A stretch of DNA of 38,127 nucleotides from an uncultured Bacteroidales bacterium (GTDB lineage Bacteria; Bacteroidota; Bacteroidia; Bacteroidales; Paludibacteraceae). Shown one piece after another: positions 18,050 through 23,974 of the stretch. The notes under the pieces are model-generated. The model saw only the letters and a list, made by a program, of their open reading frames with translations, ran no database searches and was not told the DNA's origin. Every line of letters starts with the position of its first letter. The first letter of the stretch is position 1. The position numbers and the translations under genes are program-made. The stretch covers positions 1 through 38,127 of the forward strand of contig CALDQH010000041.1 of assembly GCA_937911935.1 (NCBI GenBank), in the 5' to 3' direction.

Positions 18050-19174
18050 ATGAAAATCATTATCGTCGGTCCAGCACATCCATATAGAGGAGGGTTAGCT
18101 ACGTTCAATGAGTGTATGGCACAGCAATTTCAAAAGGACGGAGCACAGCTTTCGGTCGAAACGTTTACATTGCAATATCCCTCTTTTTTGTTTCCCGGAA
18201 AAACCCAATATACGACGGATGCAGCTCCCAAAGATTTGTTGATACGTAGGTCTGTTCATTCGGTTAATCCGTTTAATTGGATAAAGGTGGGTAGGCGATT
18301 GCGCAAAGAGAATGCCGATTTGGTGTTGTTGCGTTATTGGATGCCGTTTATGGCTCCCTGTATGGGAACCATCGGAAGAATGATTCGTAAAAACAAGAAA
18401 ACCAAGGTGGTAGGCTTAATCGATAACATGATACCGCACGAAAAACGCATCGGGGATAACCTATTGTCGCGTTATTTTGTAAATAGCATGGACGCTTTTG
18501 TCGTATTGTCCGATTCGGTTAAAGAAGAATTGCGTCAGTTTGATCAAGTAAAACCTTGTTTGGTAACGCCTCATCCTACATACGATCATTATGGTAATTT
18601 GTTGAGCAAAGCAGAGGCGGCTAATTTGTTGGGATTGGATGCTTCGATGCGGTATATCTTGTTTTTTGGTTTTATTCGCGATTACAAAGGGTTGGATGTG
18701 TTGATGCGTGCTTATGCCGATAAGCGTATGGAGCAGCGAAATATTCGGTTGATTGTGGCAGGTGAATTTTATAACAATGCCGATAAATATCATGCTTTGG
18801 AAAAAGAATTAGGCTTGGAAGGTAAAATTCATTGGTTCTCCGATTACATTCCTAACGAAGAGGTGACGCGTTTTTTTAGTGTGGCAGATTTGGTGGTTCA
18901 GCCCTATAAAACAGCAACACAAAGTGGTATTTCGCAGATGGCATATCATTTTGAAAAACCGATGGTTGTAACGGCTGTTGGTGGATTGCCCGAGATTGTT
19001 CCGCACGGTAAGGTTGGATATGTGGTTCCGGTTGACGATAAAGCAGTGGCAGATGCTGTAGTCGATTTTTTTGACCATCATACGGCAGCAGATTTTGCAG
19101 CATATATTAAAGAGGAGAAGAAAAAATACACGTGGGAGAATTTTTGCAACGTTGTTAGGCAGTACTTTCTTTAG
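18050..19174 (+). CDS. GT4-family glycosyltransferase
   Basis: A 374-residue GT-B fold glycosyltransferase. The N-terminal Gly-rich acceptor loop is IIVGPAHPYRGGLATFNE. The donor domain begins near residue 195 with YILFFGFIRDYKGLDVLMRA, followed by LIVAGEFYN, IHWFSDYIPNEEVTRFFSVADLVVQPYKTATQSGI (in parts), and the donor-binding region EKPMVVTAVGGLPEIVPHGKVGYVVP. It is probably cytoplasmic or membrane-associated and adds a sugar to a polysaccharide or lipid, but it stands alone with no glycan cluster around it. A repeat mosaic begins just after its stop. Confidence 0.88.
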   Translation: MKIIIVGPAHPYRGGLATFNECMAQQFQKDGAQLSVETFTLQYPSFLFPGKTQYTTDAAPKDLLIRRSVHSVNPFNWIKVGRRLRKENADLVLLRYWMPFMAPCMGTIGRMIRKNKKTKVVGLIDNMIPHEKRIGDNLLSRYFVNSMDAFVVLSDSVKEELRQFDQVKPCLVTPHPTYDHYGNLLSKAEAANLLGLDASMRYILFFGFIRDYKGLDVLMRAYADKRMEQRNIRLIVAGEFYNNADKYHALEKELGLEGKIHWFSDYIPNEEVTRFFSVADLVVQPYKTATQSGISQMAYHFEKPMVVTAVGGLPEIVPHGKVGYVVPVDDKAVADAVVDFFDHHTAADFAAYIKEEKKKYTWENFCNVVRQYFL

Positions 19175-19184
19175 TTGTAGCTGC

Positions 19185-19324
19185 GCGACGTCGCAGGTTG
19201 CAAGTCGAAGGTCGCAGGTCGCAGGTCAAAAGTAGGGACGCACGGTCGTGCGTCCGTGCTCCAAAACCGCAACGCCTCACCGCCTAAACGAATCACCGCA
19301 TCACCGACTCACCGAATCACCACT
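19185..19324. repeat. repeat mosaic: GTCGCAGGT units, palindrome, TCACCG units
   Basis: Three kinds of repeat fill most of the gap between the glycosyltransferase and rpmB. From about 19185 to 19230 there are near-copies of GTCGCAGGT. At 19236-19255 there is a perfect 9-base inverted repeat with a 2-base loop (GGACGCACG/CGTGCGTCC). From about 19277 to 19324 there are TCACCG-type units. The same TCACC sequence recurs inside two genes and in one other gap of this window. It may also act as the glycosyltransferase terminator, but no T-run follows the palindrome. Confidence 0.75.
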
Positions 19325-19371
19325 CTTATTCGCTTTGTTGAAAACTTTTTTAAATTTTTGTTACTTAATTA

Positions 19372-19403
19372 TTTGTGTATTTGTAAATAAAGTTCTATTT
19401 TTG
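19372..19403 (+). promoter_or_regulatory. promoter of the rpmB-rpmG-DUF4295 group
   Basis: TTTG at 19372-19375, 20-base spacer, TATTTTTG at 19396-19403: a full match to the Bacteroidota -33/-7 pattern. The start codon of rpmB is 38 bases after the -7 box. Confidence 0.7.
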
Positions 19404-19441
19404 CAATCCGTTTTGAAGAATATATAAAAAACAATATAGCA

Positions 19442-19675
19442 ATGTCAAAAATTTGTCAAATTACCGGTAAGAAAGCCGTTGTCGGCAACAACGTTTCTCA
19501 CTCAAAGAGAAGAACGAAACGTAAGTTTGATGTGAACCTTTTCGTTAAAAAATTTTATTGGGTTGAACAAGATTGCTGGGTAAGCCTAAAGGTTTCTGCC
19601 AATGGTCTTCGTGTTATCAATAAATTAGGTTTGGATGCAGCTATTAAACGTGCTGCTGAAAAAGGTTACCTATAA
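19442..19675 (+). CDS. rpmB: 50S ribosomal protein L28
   Basis: A 77-residue basic ribosomal protein. It begins MSKICQITGKKAVVGNNVSH and has the family segments KRRTKRKFDVNLF and VSANGLRVINKLGLDAAIKR. It lacks the paired CxxC zinc ligands found in some L28 proteins, so it is the zinc-independent type. It is first in the rpmB-rpmG-DUF4295 group, 25 bases before rpmG. Confidence 0.97.
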   Translation: MSKICQITGKKAVVGNNVSHSKRRTKRKFDVNLFVKKFYWVEQDCWVSLKVSANGLRVINKLGLDAAIKRAAEKGYL

Positions 19676-19700
19676 CATTTAATTTAAGGAGATTACTACC

Positions 19701-19889
19701 ATGGCAAAGAAAGCAAAAGGAAATAGAGTACAAGTTATTCTTGAGTGCACCGAGCACAAAGAAAGCGGTATGCCAGGCATGTCGCGTTACATCACTACCA
19801 AAAACAGAAAAAATACAACTGAACGTTTGGAGTTGATGAAATACAACCCTGTATTGAAAAAAATGACTCTTCACAAAGAAATTAAATAA
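19701..19889 (+). CDS. rpmG: 50S ribosomal protein L33
   Basis: A 62-residue ribosomal protein: MAKKAKGNRVQVILECTEHK, then GMSRYITTKNRKNTTERLEL and the conserved KKMTLHKEIK end. Only one Cys is present, so it lacks the CxxC pairs of zinc-binding L33 and is the zinc-free form. A purine-rich AAGGAG at 19686-19691, rare in this phylum, lies 9 bases before the start codon. Confidence 0.97.
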   Translation: MAKKAKGNRVQVILECTEHKESGMPGMSRYITTKNRKNTTERLELMKYNPVLKKMTLHKEIK

Positions 19890-19897
19890 GATATACT

Positions 19898-20050
19898 ATG
19901 GCAAAGAAAACAGTCGCAACGATTCAAAGAGGTGAAGGACGTTCGTTCGCTAAGGTGATTAAAATGGTTAAATCGCCTAAAACCGGTGCTTACATGTTCC
20001 AAGAGGAAATTGTACACAACGATAACGTAAAAGACTTTTTAGCAAAATAA
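19898..20050 (+). CDS. DUF4295-type small basic protein
   Basis: A 50-residue basic protein, starting MAKKTVATIQRGEGRSFAKV and ending HNDNVKDFLAK. It begins 8 bases after the rpmG stop and is followed by a strong terminator, so it is the third member of the ribosomal operon. DUF4295 proteins occur in this same position after L28 and L33 across Bacteroidota. A ribosome-associated role is likely from the context and basic composition, but I know of no assigned function. Confidence 0.88.
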   Translation: MAKKTVATIQRGEGRSFAKVIKMVKSPKTGAYMFQEEIVHNDNVKDFLAK

Positions 20051-20071
20051 TAATTGCTTATCTCAAATAAG

Positions 20072-20098
20072 AAAGCGGGTTCTTTTTGAACTCGCTTT
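20072..20098 (+). terminator. rho-independent terminator of the rpmB operon
   Basis: An 11-base stem (20072-20082 with 20088-20098, one G-T pair) with a 5-base T loop, running directly into further Ts to 20103. Confidence 0.88.
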
Positions 20099-20186
20099 TT
20101 TTTGTTGTAGTCCAATAACGGAAGTCTTGAAATAGCAAAAAGAATGGATTCTTGGGTTAGAATTTTATTAAATGCGTGATTTTCAT

Positions 20187-20194
20187 TAACTTTG
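20187..20194 (+). promoter_or_regulatory. -7 promoter box for ftsY-rimO
   Basis: TAACTTTG, a full TAnnTTTG match, 23 bases before the chosen ftsY ATG at 20218. The -33 region is only TTTT (20163-20166), 20 bases upstream. Confidence 0.5.
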
Positions 20195-20217
20195 TACGAT
20201 ATTTTAACAGAAATAAT

Positions 20218-21192
20218 ATGGGATTCTTTTCGTTCTTTAAAAAAGACAATGCAGAACAAAAACAAGAGGTGTTAGAAAAAGGTTTGTCTAAAACCAAAGA
20301 AAGTGTTTTTGATAAGATTAAACGTGCTGTTGCGGGTAAGGATAAAGTAGATGATGAGGTGTTGGACAACTTAGAAGAAGCGCTTATTACATCGGATGTA
20401 GGGGTTGAAACTACGTTGCGCATTATTGAACGCATCCAAGATAGGGTGTCTCGGGATAAATACATGAACACACAAGAGTTGAATCAAATTTTGTGTGACG
20501 AGGTTATTGCTTTGTTGGCAGAAAATAATACCGAAGATTTTGCGGACATCGAAATTGACACAACCCAAAATCCTTATGTAATATTGGTAGTAGGCGTGAA
20601 CGGCGTGGGTAAAACCACGACCATTGGCAAGTTAGCTTATCAATTTAAAAAAGCAGGTAAATCGGTTTATTTAGGTGCTGCCGATACCTTTAGAGCGGCT
20701 GCAGTTGATCAGTTGGTTATTTGGGGAGAACGTGTTGGTGTGCCTGTTATCAAACAAAAAATGGGTGCCGATCCTGCGTCGGTTGCTTACGATACCTTGG
20801 CATCAGCCAAAGCAAATAAGGCAGATGTAGTAATTATCGATACAGCAGGTCGTTTGCATAACAAGGTTAATTTGATGAACGAATTAACCAAAATTCGTAA
20901 CGTGATGCAAAAATTAGTGCCCGATGCGCCTCATGATGTTTTGTTGGTGTTGGATGGATCGACTGGACAAAATGCCTTTGAACAAGCAAAACAATTTACC
21001 AAAGCAACCCAAATTACCTCGTTGGCAATTACTAAATTGGACGGAACAGCCAAAGGTGGAGTAGTGATAGGTATTTCGGACCAATTTAAAATACCCGTAA
21101 AATACATTGGCTTAGGCGAACAAATGGAAGATTTGCAATTGTTTGATAAACAGTCTTTTGTAAAGTCGTTGTTGGGTAATATTACCAAATAG
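20218..21192 (+). CDS. ftsY: signal recognition particle receptor FtsY
   Basis: SRP receptor GTPase that docks ribosome-SRP complexes at the membrane. It has 324 residues from the ATG at 20218 (MGFFSFFKKD). An in-frame ATG at 20176 lies upstream of the promoter box, so I rejected it. The acidic A domain is almost absent. The N domain spans about 25-115, and the G domain holds GVNGVGKT at 126-133, LGAADTFRAAAVDQL, VIIDTAGRLHNKVNLMNEL (parts), and ITKLDGTAKGG. The C-terminus has the family sequence IPVKYIGLGEQMEDLQLFD. The stop is 1 base before the rimO start codon, so the two genes are translated as a pair. Confidence 0.96.
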   Translation: MGFFSFFKKDNAEQKQEVLEKGLSKTKESVFDKIKRAVAGKDKVDDEVLDNLEEALITSDVGVETTLRIIERIQDRVSRDKYMNTQELNQILCDEVIALLAENNTEDFADIEIDTTQNPYVILVVGVNGVGKTTTIGKLAYQFKKAGKSVYLGAADTFRAAAVDQLVIWGERVGVPVIKQKMGADPASVAYDTLASAKANKADVVIIDTAGRLHNKVNLMNELTKIRNVMQKLVPDAPHDVLLVLDGSTGQNAFEQAKQFTKATQITSLAITKLDGTAKGGVVIGISDQFKIPVKYIGLGEQMEDLQLFDKQSFVKSLLGNITK

Positions 21193-21193
21193 T

Positions 21194-22492
21194 ATGAAAA
21201 AGCAAGTAGTTGATTTTATCACCTTAGGTTGTTCTAAAAATTTGGTCGATACCGAGAATTTAATGACCAAATTTGAACGAGCTGGTTTTAAGGTGACACA
21301 CGATGCCGCCAATCCCAAAGGTCGCATTGTGGTTGTTAATACTTGTGGCTTTATTGGCGACGCCAAAGAAGAAAGCATCGAAGTAATCTTGCAACAAGCC
21401 ATGCGCAAACAACAAAAAAAGATAGATAAGTTGTTTGTAATGGGCTGTCTTTCGGAACGTTATCGAAGCGAGTTGAAAGAAGAAATCCCCGAAGTGGATG
21501 CTTTTTATGGTAAATTTGATTTTGATACAATTTTGTCCGATTTGCAAGCACAGCCTGTCTCTGCTTGTGGTGCTCGATATATTACCACACCCTCGCATTA
21601 TGCTTACATCAAGATTGCCGAAGGATGCAACAGGGCTTGCTCGTATTGTGCTATTCCTTTGATTACGGGCAAATACAAAAGCCGTAGTATCGAAGCGATT
21701 GAGCAAGAAGTAAAAGAATTGGTAGCCAAGGGTGTTTCGGAATTTCAGTTGATAGCGCAAGACCTTACTTATTATGGCAAGGACTTGTATCAAAAATTTG
21801 CTTTGGCAGATTTGTTGGTGCGTTTGTCGGATGTGCCTGGCGTAAAGTGGATTCGTTTGCATTATGCGTATCCCACCCAGTTTCCGTATGATATTTTGCC
21901 TGTTATTCGCGAGCGTGATAACATCTGTAAATACTTGGATATAGCCCTTCAACATAGTTCGGATTTGATGTTACAAAAAATGCATCGTGGTATTACTTGT
22001 GCCGAAACCGAGGCTTTGTTGCAACGCATTCGCCAAGAAGTTCCTGGAATTTGTTTGCGTACCACTTTGATGGTAGGACATCCGGGAGAAACCGACGCCG
22101 ACTTTGAGGATTTGCTGGCGTTTGTCGAACGTCAAAAATTTGAAAGAATGGGTGCTTTTGCCTATTCGGACGAGGAAAATACGTATGCTAATTTGCATTA
22201 CCAGGACGATGTGCCAGCCGAGGTAAAACAACAGCGATTGGATGCCTTGATGCGTTTGCAACAACGCATTTCGTATCAACACAATCAGACCTTGGTAGGA
22301 ACACTGCAAACGGTGGTTGTCGATCGTATCGAAGGAGATTATTATGTGGCTCGTACACAATATGATTCGCCTGATGTGGATACAGAATGTTTGATAGCTT
22401 GTGCAGCTGGCGATTTGCAAATAGGATCATATTATTTGGTAAAAATAACCAAGGCAGAAGAGTTTGATTTCTATGCAGAAGTGCAAAACTAA
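21194..22492 (+). CDS. rimO: ribosomal protein S12 methylthiotransferase RimO
   Basis: Radical-SAM enzyme that adds a methylthio group to the conserved Asp of ribosomal protein S12. It has 432 residues. Cys13 (TLGCSKNLVDTE), Cys51 (NTCGFIGDAKEES) and Cys85 (VMGCLSERY) bind the auxiliary iron-sulfur cluster. The radical-SAM motif CxxxCxxC is Cys145, Cys149 and Cys152 (EGCNRACSYCAIP). A TRAM domain covers about the last 65 residues. The N-terminal TLGCSKNLVDTE and the NTCGFIGDAK sequence favour RimO over MiaB. It is the second gene after ftsY. Confidence 0.96.
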   Translation: MKKQVVDFITLGCSKNLVDTENLMTKFERAGFKVTHDAANPKGRIVVVNTCGFIGDAKEESIEVILQQAMRKQQKKIDKLFVMGCLSERYRSELKEEIPEVDAFYGKFDFDTILSDLQAQPVSACGARYITTPSHYAYIKIAEGCNRACSYCAIPLITGKYKSRSIEAIEQEVKELVAKGVSEFQLIAQDLTYYGKDLYQKFALADLLVRLSDVPGVKWIRLHYAYPTQFPYDILPVIRERDNICKYLDIALQHSSDLMLQKMHRGITCAETEALLQRIRQEVPGICLRTTLMVGHPGETDADFEDLLAFVERQKFERMGAFAYSDEENTYANLHYQDDVPAEVKQQRLDALMRLQQRISYQHNQTLVGTLQTVVVDRIEGDYYVARTQYDSPDVDTECLIACAAGDLQIGSYYLVKITKAEEFDFYAEVQN

Positions 22493-22514
22493 TGCATCGG
22501 ACGACTAATAAATG

Positions 22515-22533
22515 CTATTTTTTAGAAAAATAG
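22515..22533. terminator. AT-rich inverted repeat after rimO
   Basis: A perfect 8-base stem (CTATTTTT with AAAAATAG) with a TAG loop. It may terminate rimO, but the stem is nearly all A-T and no T-run follows. It sits 4 bases upstream of the HU promoter box, so an operator role is equally possible. Confidence 0.35.
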
Positions 22534-22536
22534 TGT

Positions 22537-22544
22537 TATATTTG
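22537..22544 (+). promoter_or_regulatory. -7 promoter box for the HU gene pair
   Basis: TATATTTG, a full TAnnTTTG match, 24 bases before the GTG start of the first HU gene. No clear -33 TTTG is present. Confidence 0.5.
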
Positions 22545-22568
22545 CGTATAACCTTATAAAATAAATCT

Positions 22569-22862
22569 GTGAACAGCAAAGAATTAGTAGCAGAACTATC
22601 CCGTCGTTTGGGTAAGACTCAAAAGGAAATGGGAGTGTTGTTGCAGGTAACTGCCGATTCTGTGGTAGGTGCTTTGCAAGAAAGTACTACGATTGCCATG
22701 CAAGGATTTGGTAGTTTGGAAGTGCGTAAAAAGCAAGATCGCATCTTAATCAACCCTACAACCAAACAAAAAATGGTTGTTCCTCCCAAACTTTCCTTAA
22801 TATTTAAGGTAGGTACTACGTATAAGCAAAAATTAAAAAATCTCACAACTCGTGGAAAATAA
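22569..22862 (+). CDS. HU-family DNA-binding protein
   Basis: A 97-residue HU/IHF-type protein with a GTG start at 22569. HU hallmarks: MNSKELVAELSRRLGKTQKE (N-terminal helices), TTIAMQGFGSLEVRKKQDR (turn and beta arm base), and NPTTKQKMVVPPKLSLIFKVG (arm and return strand). The arm carries NPTT where most HU proteins have NPxT. It overlaps the next gene, also an HU-domain protein, by 11 bases. The pair is therefore co-translated, which suggests they could dimerise with each other, though that is inference. Confidence 0.88.
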   Translation: MNSKELVAELSRRLGKTQKEMGVLLQVTADSVVGALQESTTIAMQGFGSLEVRKKQDRILINPTTKQKMVVPPKLSLIFKVGTTYKQKLKNLTTRGK

Positions 22863-23901
22863 GAAAATATCCTTACAGGAATTAACCGATACCATAGCTG
22901 CGCAATCTGGATTCTCCAAGCGTTTTACCGAAAGTTTTTTACGTGAATTGGTGCTGGTCATTCAAGAAAACCTTGAAAAGGACGGTATCGTAAAGGTAAA
23001 AGGCTTAGGTACCTTTAAGTTAATTTGGAATGAATCGCGCAAAAGTGTAGATGTCTCTACTGGTGATAGCATTGTGTTGCCAGGGCATTACAAAGTTTCG
23101 TTTGTGGCAGATGCTACGGTTAAGCAACAAATCAATGCTCCGTATGCGCATTTGGACACCGTAATGGGTGGAGCGGAGATTATCTCGGAGGTAGAAGATG
23201 AGGATAAAGGAGAGTTGAGAGTTGAGAAAGGAGAAAGTAATGAGTTGCAGGATGAATTGATGAATGCTGAAATCAACTCACCAACTCACCAAATCACCGC
23301 ATCACCAGAGCGCAGCGAAATAAACTCCGAATCACCGAATAACCAAATCACCGAATCACCAGCGCGAAGCGATTCAAATTCCGCCTCGCCAAGCAAAAAG
23401 AAATGGTGGGTAGCCATGGTGGTACTTATGTTACTATGCTTGTTGGGTGCAGCAGGCTTTTATTGGCGTAATATCCTAATACCGCAACAAAATACCATGT
23501 TGCCATCTCAAATTAAGGCTCCAGTAGTGGTAGTGCGTGTTGATACTGCCGAACAAGTATTAAAAGATACGCTCGATGTTTCTGACGCAGTAAACGAAGA
23601 TACAGTAGCCGTGCCCGAGTTGACATTGGATACCTATACTTATCAAGATGCGCTCAATGCACCAGTGCGTGAGGTGGTAACCGTGATAGATGGTAGCCGT
23701 TTGACGATGGTCGCCTATCGTGCTTTTGGACATAAGGCATTTTGGGTGTATGTATATGATGCAAACCGAAAAGTGTTGCAAAGCCCAAATGCGGTAGAAA
23801 AGGGCATGCAATTGGTTATTCCCGATTTGCCTTTATCGATTGTAAATCCCAAAAGTCAACTTTGTATTGATAAGGCATTGGAATTAGCCAAACAATATTA
23901 A
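22852..23901 (+). CDS. membrane-anchored HU-domain protein with LysM-like C-terminal region
   Basis: A 349-residue protein with a GTG start at 22852. Residues 1-95 are an HU-type domain (QELTDTIAAQSGFSKRFTES, GIVKVKGLGTFKLIWNESRK). A low-complexity linker (about 118-181) is encoded by TCACC repeats and rich in Ser, Glu, Asn and Pro. A single membrane segment lies at about 185-205 (WWVAMVVLMLLCLLGAAGFYW). The C-terminal part, about 275-335, looks LysM-like (SRLTMVAYRAFGHKAFWVYV ... GMQLVIPDL), so it would bind the cell wall. This places the HU domain in the cytoplasm and the LysM-like part in the periplasm. The DNA-binding arm is less conserved than in true HU, and related domains in this phylum may not bind DNA. 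Confidence 0.78.
   Translation: MENKKISLQELTDTIAAQSGFSKRFTESFLRELVLVIQENLEKDGIVKVKGLGTFKLIWNESRKSVDVSTGDSIVLPGHYKVSFVADATVKQQINAPYAHLDTVMGGAEIISEVEDEDKGELRVEKGESNELQDELMNAEINSPTHQITASPERSEINSESPNNQITESPARSDSNSASPSKKKWWVAMVVLMLLCLLGAAGFYWRNILIPQQNTMLPSQIKAPVVVVRVDTAEQVLKDTLDVSDAVNEDTVAVPELTLDTYTYQDALNAPVREVVTVIDGSRLTMVAYRAFGHKAFWVYVYDANRKVLQSPNAVEKGMQLVIPDLPLSIVNPKSQLCIDKALELAKQY
23212..23390. repeat. low-complexity repeat inside the HU-LysM gene
   Basis: From 23212 there are GAGAGTTGA-type units, then from 23275 to about 23390 TCACC units mixed with GCGCAGCGAA and GCGCGAAGCGA. The stretch stays in frame and encodes THQITASP and NNQITESP. The same peptide type is encoded by the repeat in mnmE. 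Confidence 0.8.
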
Positions 23902-23918
23902 TATCGAAAGATGCTATC

Positions 23919-23960
23919 ATCATAAAATAGGGCAACCAATCGGTTGCCCTATTTTATGAT
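23919..23960. terminator. bidirectional hairpin terminator
   Basis: A perfect 19-base inverted repeat (23919-23937 with 23942-23960) with a 4-base loop between two convergent genes. The GC-rich core is flanked by A-runs on one side and T-runs on the other, so it can stop transcription from both directions. Confidence 0.92.
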
Positions 23961-23974
23961 CGTATGTTGCTATG

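Noticed and set aside
19277..19324. TCACCG array as a possible CRISPR
   Set aside because: Units are only 6-14 bases, irregular and without unique spacers. No cas genes are in the window.
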